A stretch of DNA of 15,922 nt from assembly GCA_944393455.1 (NCBI GenBank), contig CALYAH010000024.1:1-15922 (forward strand). Direction: 5' to 3'. A program made the position numbers and the translations under genes. How positions within the stretch are numbered: position 1 is the stretch's first letter; every line of letters begins with the position of its first letter. This document shows positions 14,616 to 15,922 of this stretch, piece by piece. The notes beneath the pieces are model-generated. The model saw only the letters and a list, made by a program, of their open reading frames with translations, was not told the DNA's origin and did no database searches. Origin of the DNA: an uncultured Clostridia bacterium (GTDB taxonomy: Bacteria > Bacillota > Clostridia > TANB77 > CAG-508).

Positions 14616-15922
14616 AATAAAAAGTTTAACTAAGGTCTTTTTAAAAGACTTTTACCAAAATTTTAAAATATTTAATATAGAAAGTAGAAAAATAAATAAA
14701 AGATCAACATTTTTTTGGATGGTAATTTTTATTGCAATAACTGTAGCTTTTATTAGTTATAAATTAATAGGTTTTCTTAAAACAACGGGTTACCCAGAAA
14801 TATTTTTAAATATATATTTTATTATATTAACAATATTTCTAATGTTTCAAATTGTTTTGATAGCTACGAATGTTCTGTTATTTTCTAAGGAATTAGAATA
14901 TGTATTGCCTATGCCAATATCATCTTTAGAATTATTAGTGGCTAAATATGCAGTATTTTTAACAATAGTATATATAAATGAGTTAATATTTGGATTTATA
15001 CCATTACTCATTTATGGATTACTAACAAGTACTTCATTATTGTATTATCTTGTAATGCCTATTATATTTTTAATGTTTCCTATTTTATTAGTTACTATTA
15101 TCAGTTTTATTACAATTTTATTAATGAAACTTTTTAGAATTATAAAAAATAGAAATATTTATCAATCATTAATAACAATTTTTTTACTAGTAATAGTACT
15201 AAGTTTTGAGACTAGTGTAATGAATCAATTTTCAGACAATACCGTGCAACAACAAGAAGCTCAAACTAGCAATATAGAAGAACAAATAGAAACAGTAGAT
15301 GAAATGTATGCTAAATTAGGTGAAGGATTTTTAATAATAAATCCATCAGTAGAAATCTTATCTAATCCAAATGATTTAGGCAATTGTTTAATAAATTTTG
15401 GAAAGCTAATTATATATAATTTAATAGGATTTACATTACTTTTGGCAGTTGGAAGAAAAATGTATTTAAAAAATATTTTAATCGGGACAACAGGAGTAAT
15501 ATCAAATAAGAAAAGTAAAATTAATGAAGTCAAAGAAGTAAAGGCAAAAAGAATAAGTGTAGCTTATATAGAAAGAGAGTTTAAAGAATTATATAGAAAT
15601 CCAACATTTTTTATGCAAATGATCTTTCCTGTTATTTTAATATTAATTTCAGTAATTATAATAGGAAGTGTTGTTATTCCTATTATTGATAGTATGATTC
15701 AAAGTGATGATACAATTCAAAATGCTTTAAGAGAACTTACTTTTAATTCTGAAATGGTATGTGTTATTTTAGGAGCATTACAGGTTCTTTTCTCAATGTC
15801 AGGACTTTCTTTAACAGCGATATCTAGAGAAGGGAAAAATGCAGTATTTCTAAAATATGTACCAATAGACTTTTATAAACAATTTTTGTATAAGAATGTG
15901 TTGCAAGTGATATTAAATACAA
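14605..15922 (+). CDS. ABC-2-type transporter permease (partial, cut by window edge)
   Basis: This gene starts at ATG 14605 (MWNRIKSLTKVFLKDFYQNF), inside the end of the ATPase gene, with GGAG at 14591-14594. It stays open to the window edge, giving 439 visible residues without a stop. Several hydrophobic helices are evident, at about 36-55, 70-95, 115-135 and 140-165, with more after residue 265. The segment LFSKELEYVLPMPISSLELL is typical of the large ABC-2 permease family (ABC_tran_2-like) that works with the preceding type of ATPase. A polar loop of about 50 residues (213-262) lies between helices, and IEREFKELYRNPTFFMQMIF opens the second half, as in two-part ABC-2 permeases. Substrate and direction cannot be told, but this family are exporters. 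Confidence 0.85.
   Translation, partial: MWNRIKSLTKVFLKDFYQNFKIFNIESRKINKRSTFFWMVIFIAITVAFISYKLIGFLKTTGYPEIFLNIYFIILTIFLMFQIVLIATNVLLFSKELEYVLPMPISSLELLVAKYAVFLTIVYINELIFGFIPLLIYGLLTSTSLLYYLVMPIIFLMFPILLVTIISFITILLMKLFRIIKNRNIYQSLITIFLLVIVLSFETSVMNQFSDNTVQQQEAQTSNIEEQIETVDEMYAKLGEGFLIINPSVEILSNPNDLGNCLINFGKLIIYNLIGFTLLLAVGRKMYLKNILIGTTGVISNKKSKINEVKEVKAKRISVAYIEREFKELYRNPTFFMQMIFPVILILISVIIIGSVVIPIIDSMIQSDDTIQNALRELTFNSEMVCVILGALQVLFSMSGLSLTAISREGKNAVFLKYVPIDFYKQFLYKNVLQVILNT

Noticed and set aside
272..15922. Use of UGA as tryptophan (mycoplasma-type code)
   Set aside because: No completed gene ends in TGA, which raised the question, but the long genes contain no in-frame TGA and all Trp codons are TGG, so the standard code fits.

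Overview
The window is very AT-rich (roughly 30% G+C by eye). It uses the standard code: all Trp codons are TGG, and the completed genes stop with TAA or TAG. Most genes have strong GGAGG-type ribosome binding sites, exported proteins carry Gram-positive-style signal peptides, and no outer-membrane secretion components are seen. This points to a low-GC Gram-positive bacterium (Bacillota, probably Clostridia); I cannot name the species. All supported genes are on the + strand.

Layout. (1) 24-165: a tRNA-Ser(GCU) with encoded CCA, followed by a terminator. (2) 211-2173: a near-consensus promoter, four tandem genes for small exported VirB2/TrbC-like pilins, then a very strong terminator. The second pilin has a Gly/Ser-rich repeat insert containing a run of seven G. 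The fourth may have its own promoter. (3) 2298-13833: a second promoter and a tightly packed operon encoding a PrgI/VirB3-like protein, a membrane-anchored protein resembling only the N-terminal half of VirB4, a complete VirB4-type ATPase, a large VirB6/TrbL-like membrane protein, a membrane-anchored protein with one NTF2-like (VirB8-type) domain, a 999-residue anchored cell-wall hydrolase with three predicted catalytic domains (VirB1 role), and a second anchored protein with three NTF2-like domains. (4) 13845-15922: an ABC-2-type exporter (ATPase, then a permease cut by the window edge), separated from the operon by a perfect inverted repeat lying between the apparent ribosome binding site and the start codon.

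Together, regions 2 and 3 form a Gram-positive type IV secretion (T4SS)-like envelope machine. The hydrolase would open the wall, VirB3-, VirB6- and VirB8-like proteins would form the membrane channel, VirB4 would energise it, and the pilins would form the surface or channel polymer. No relaxase, coupling protein (VirD4/T4CP), VirB11, integrase or replication gene is present. Within these limits the cluster looks like a stand-alone transport or pilus machine rather than a complete conjugative element, but the missing parts could lie outside the window.

The least ordinary points are the four-pilin set with one repeat-bearing, possibly slippage-prone member; the VirB4-N-like protein without an ATPase domain; a membrane-hairpin motif shared by the pilins and the VirB6-like protein; the hydrolase with two separate NlpC/P60-like domains; and the hairpin-interrupted ribosome binding site of the ABC ATPase. 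Family assignments come from reading motifs by eye; no database search was run.
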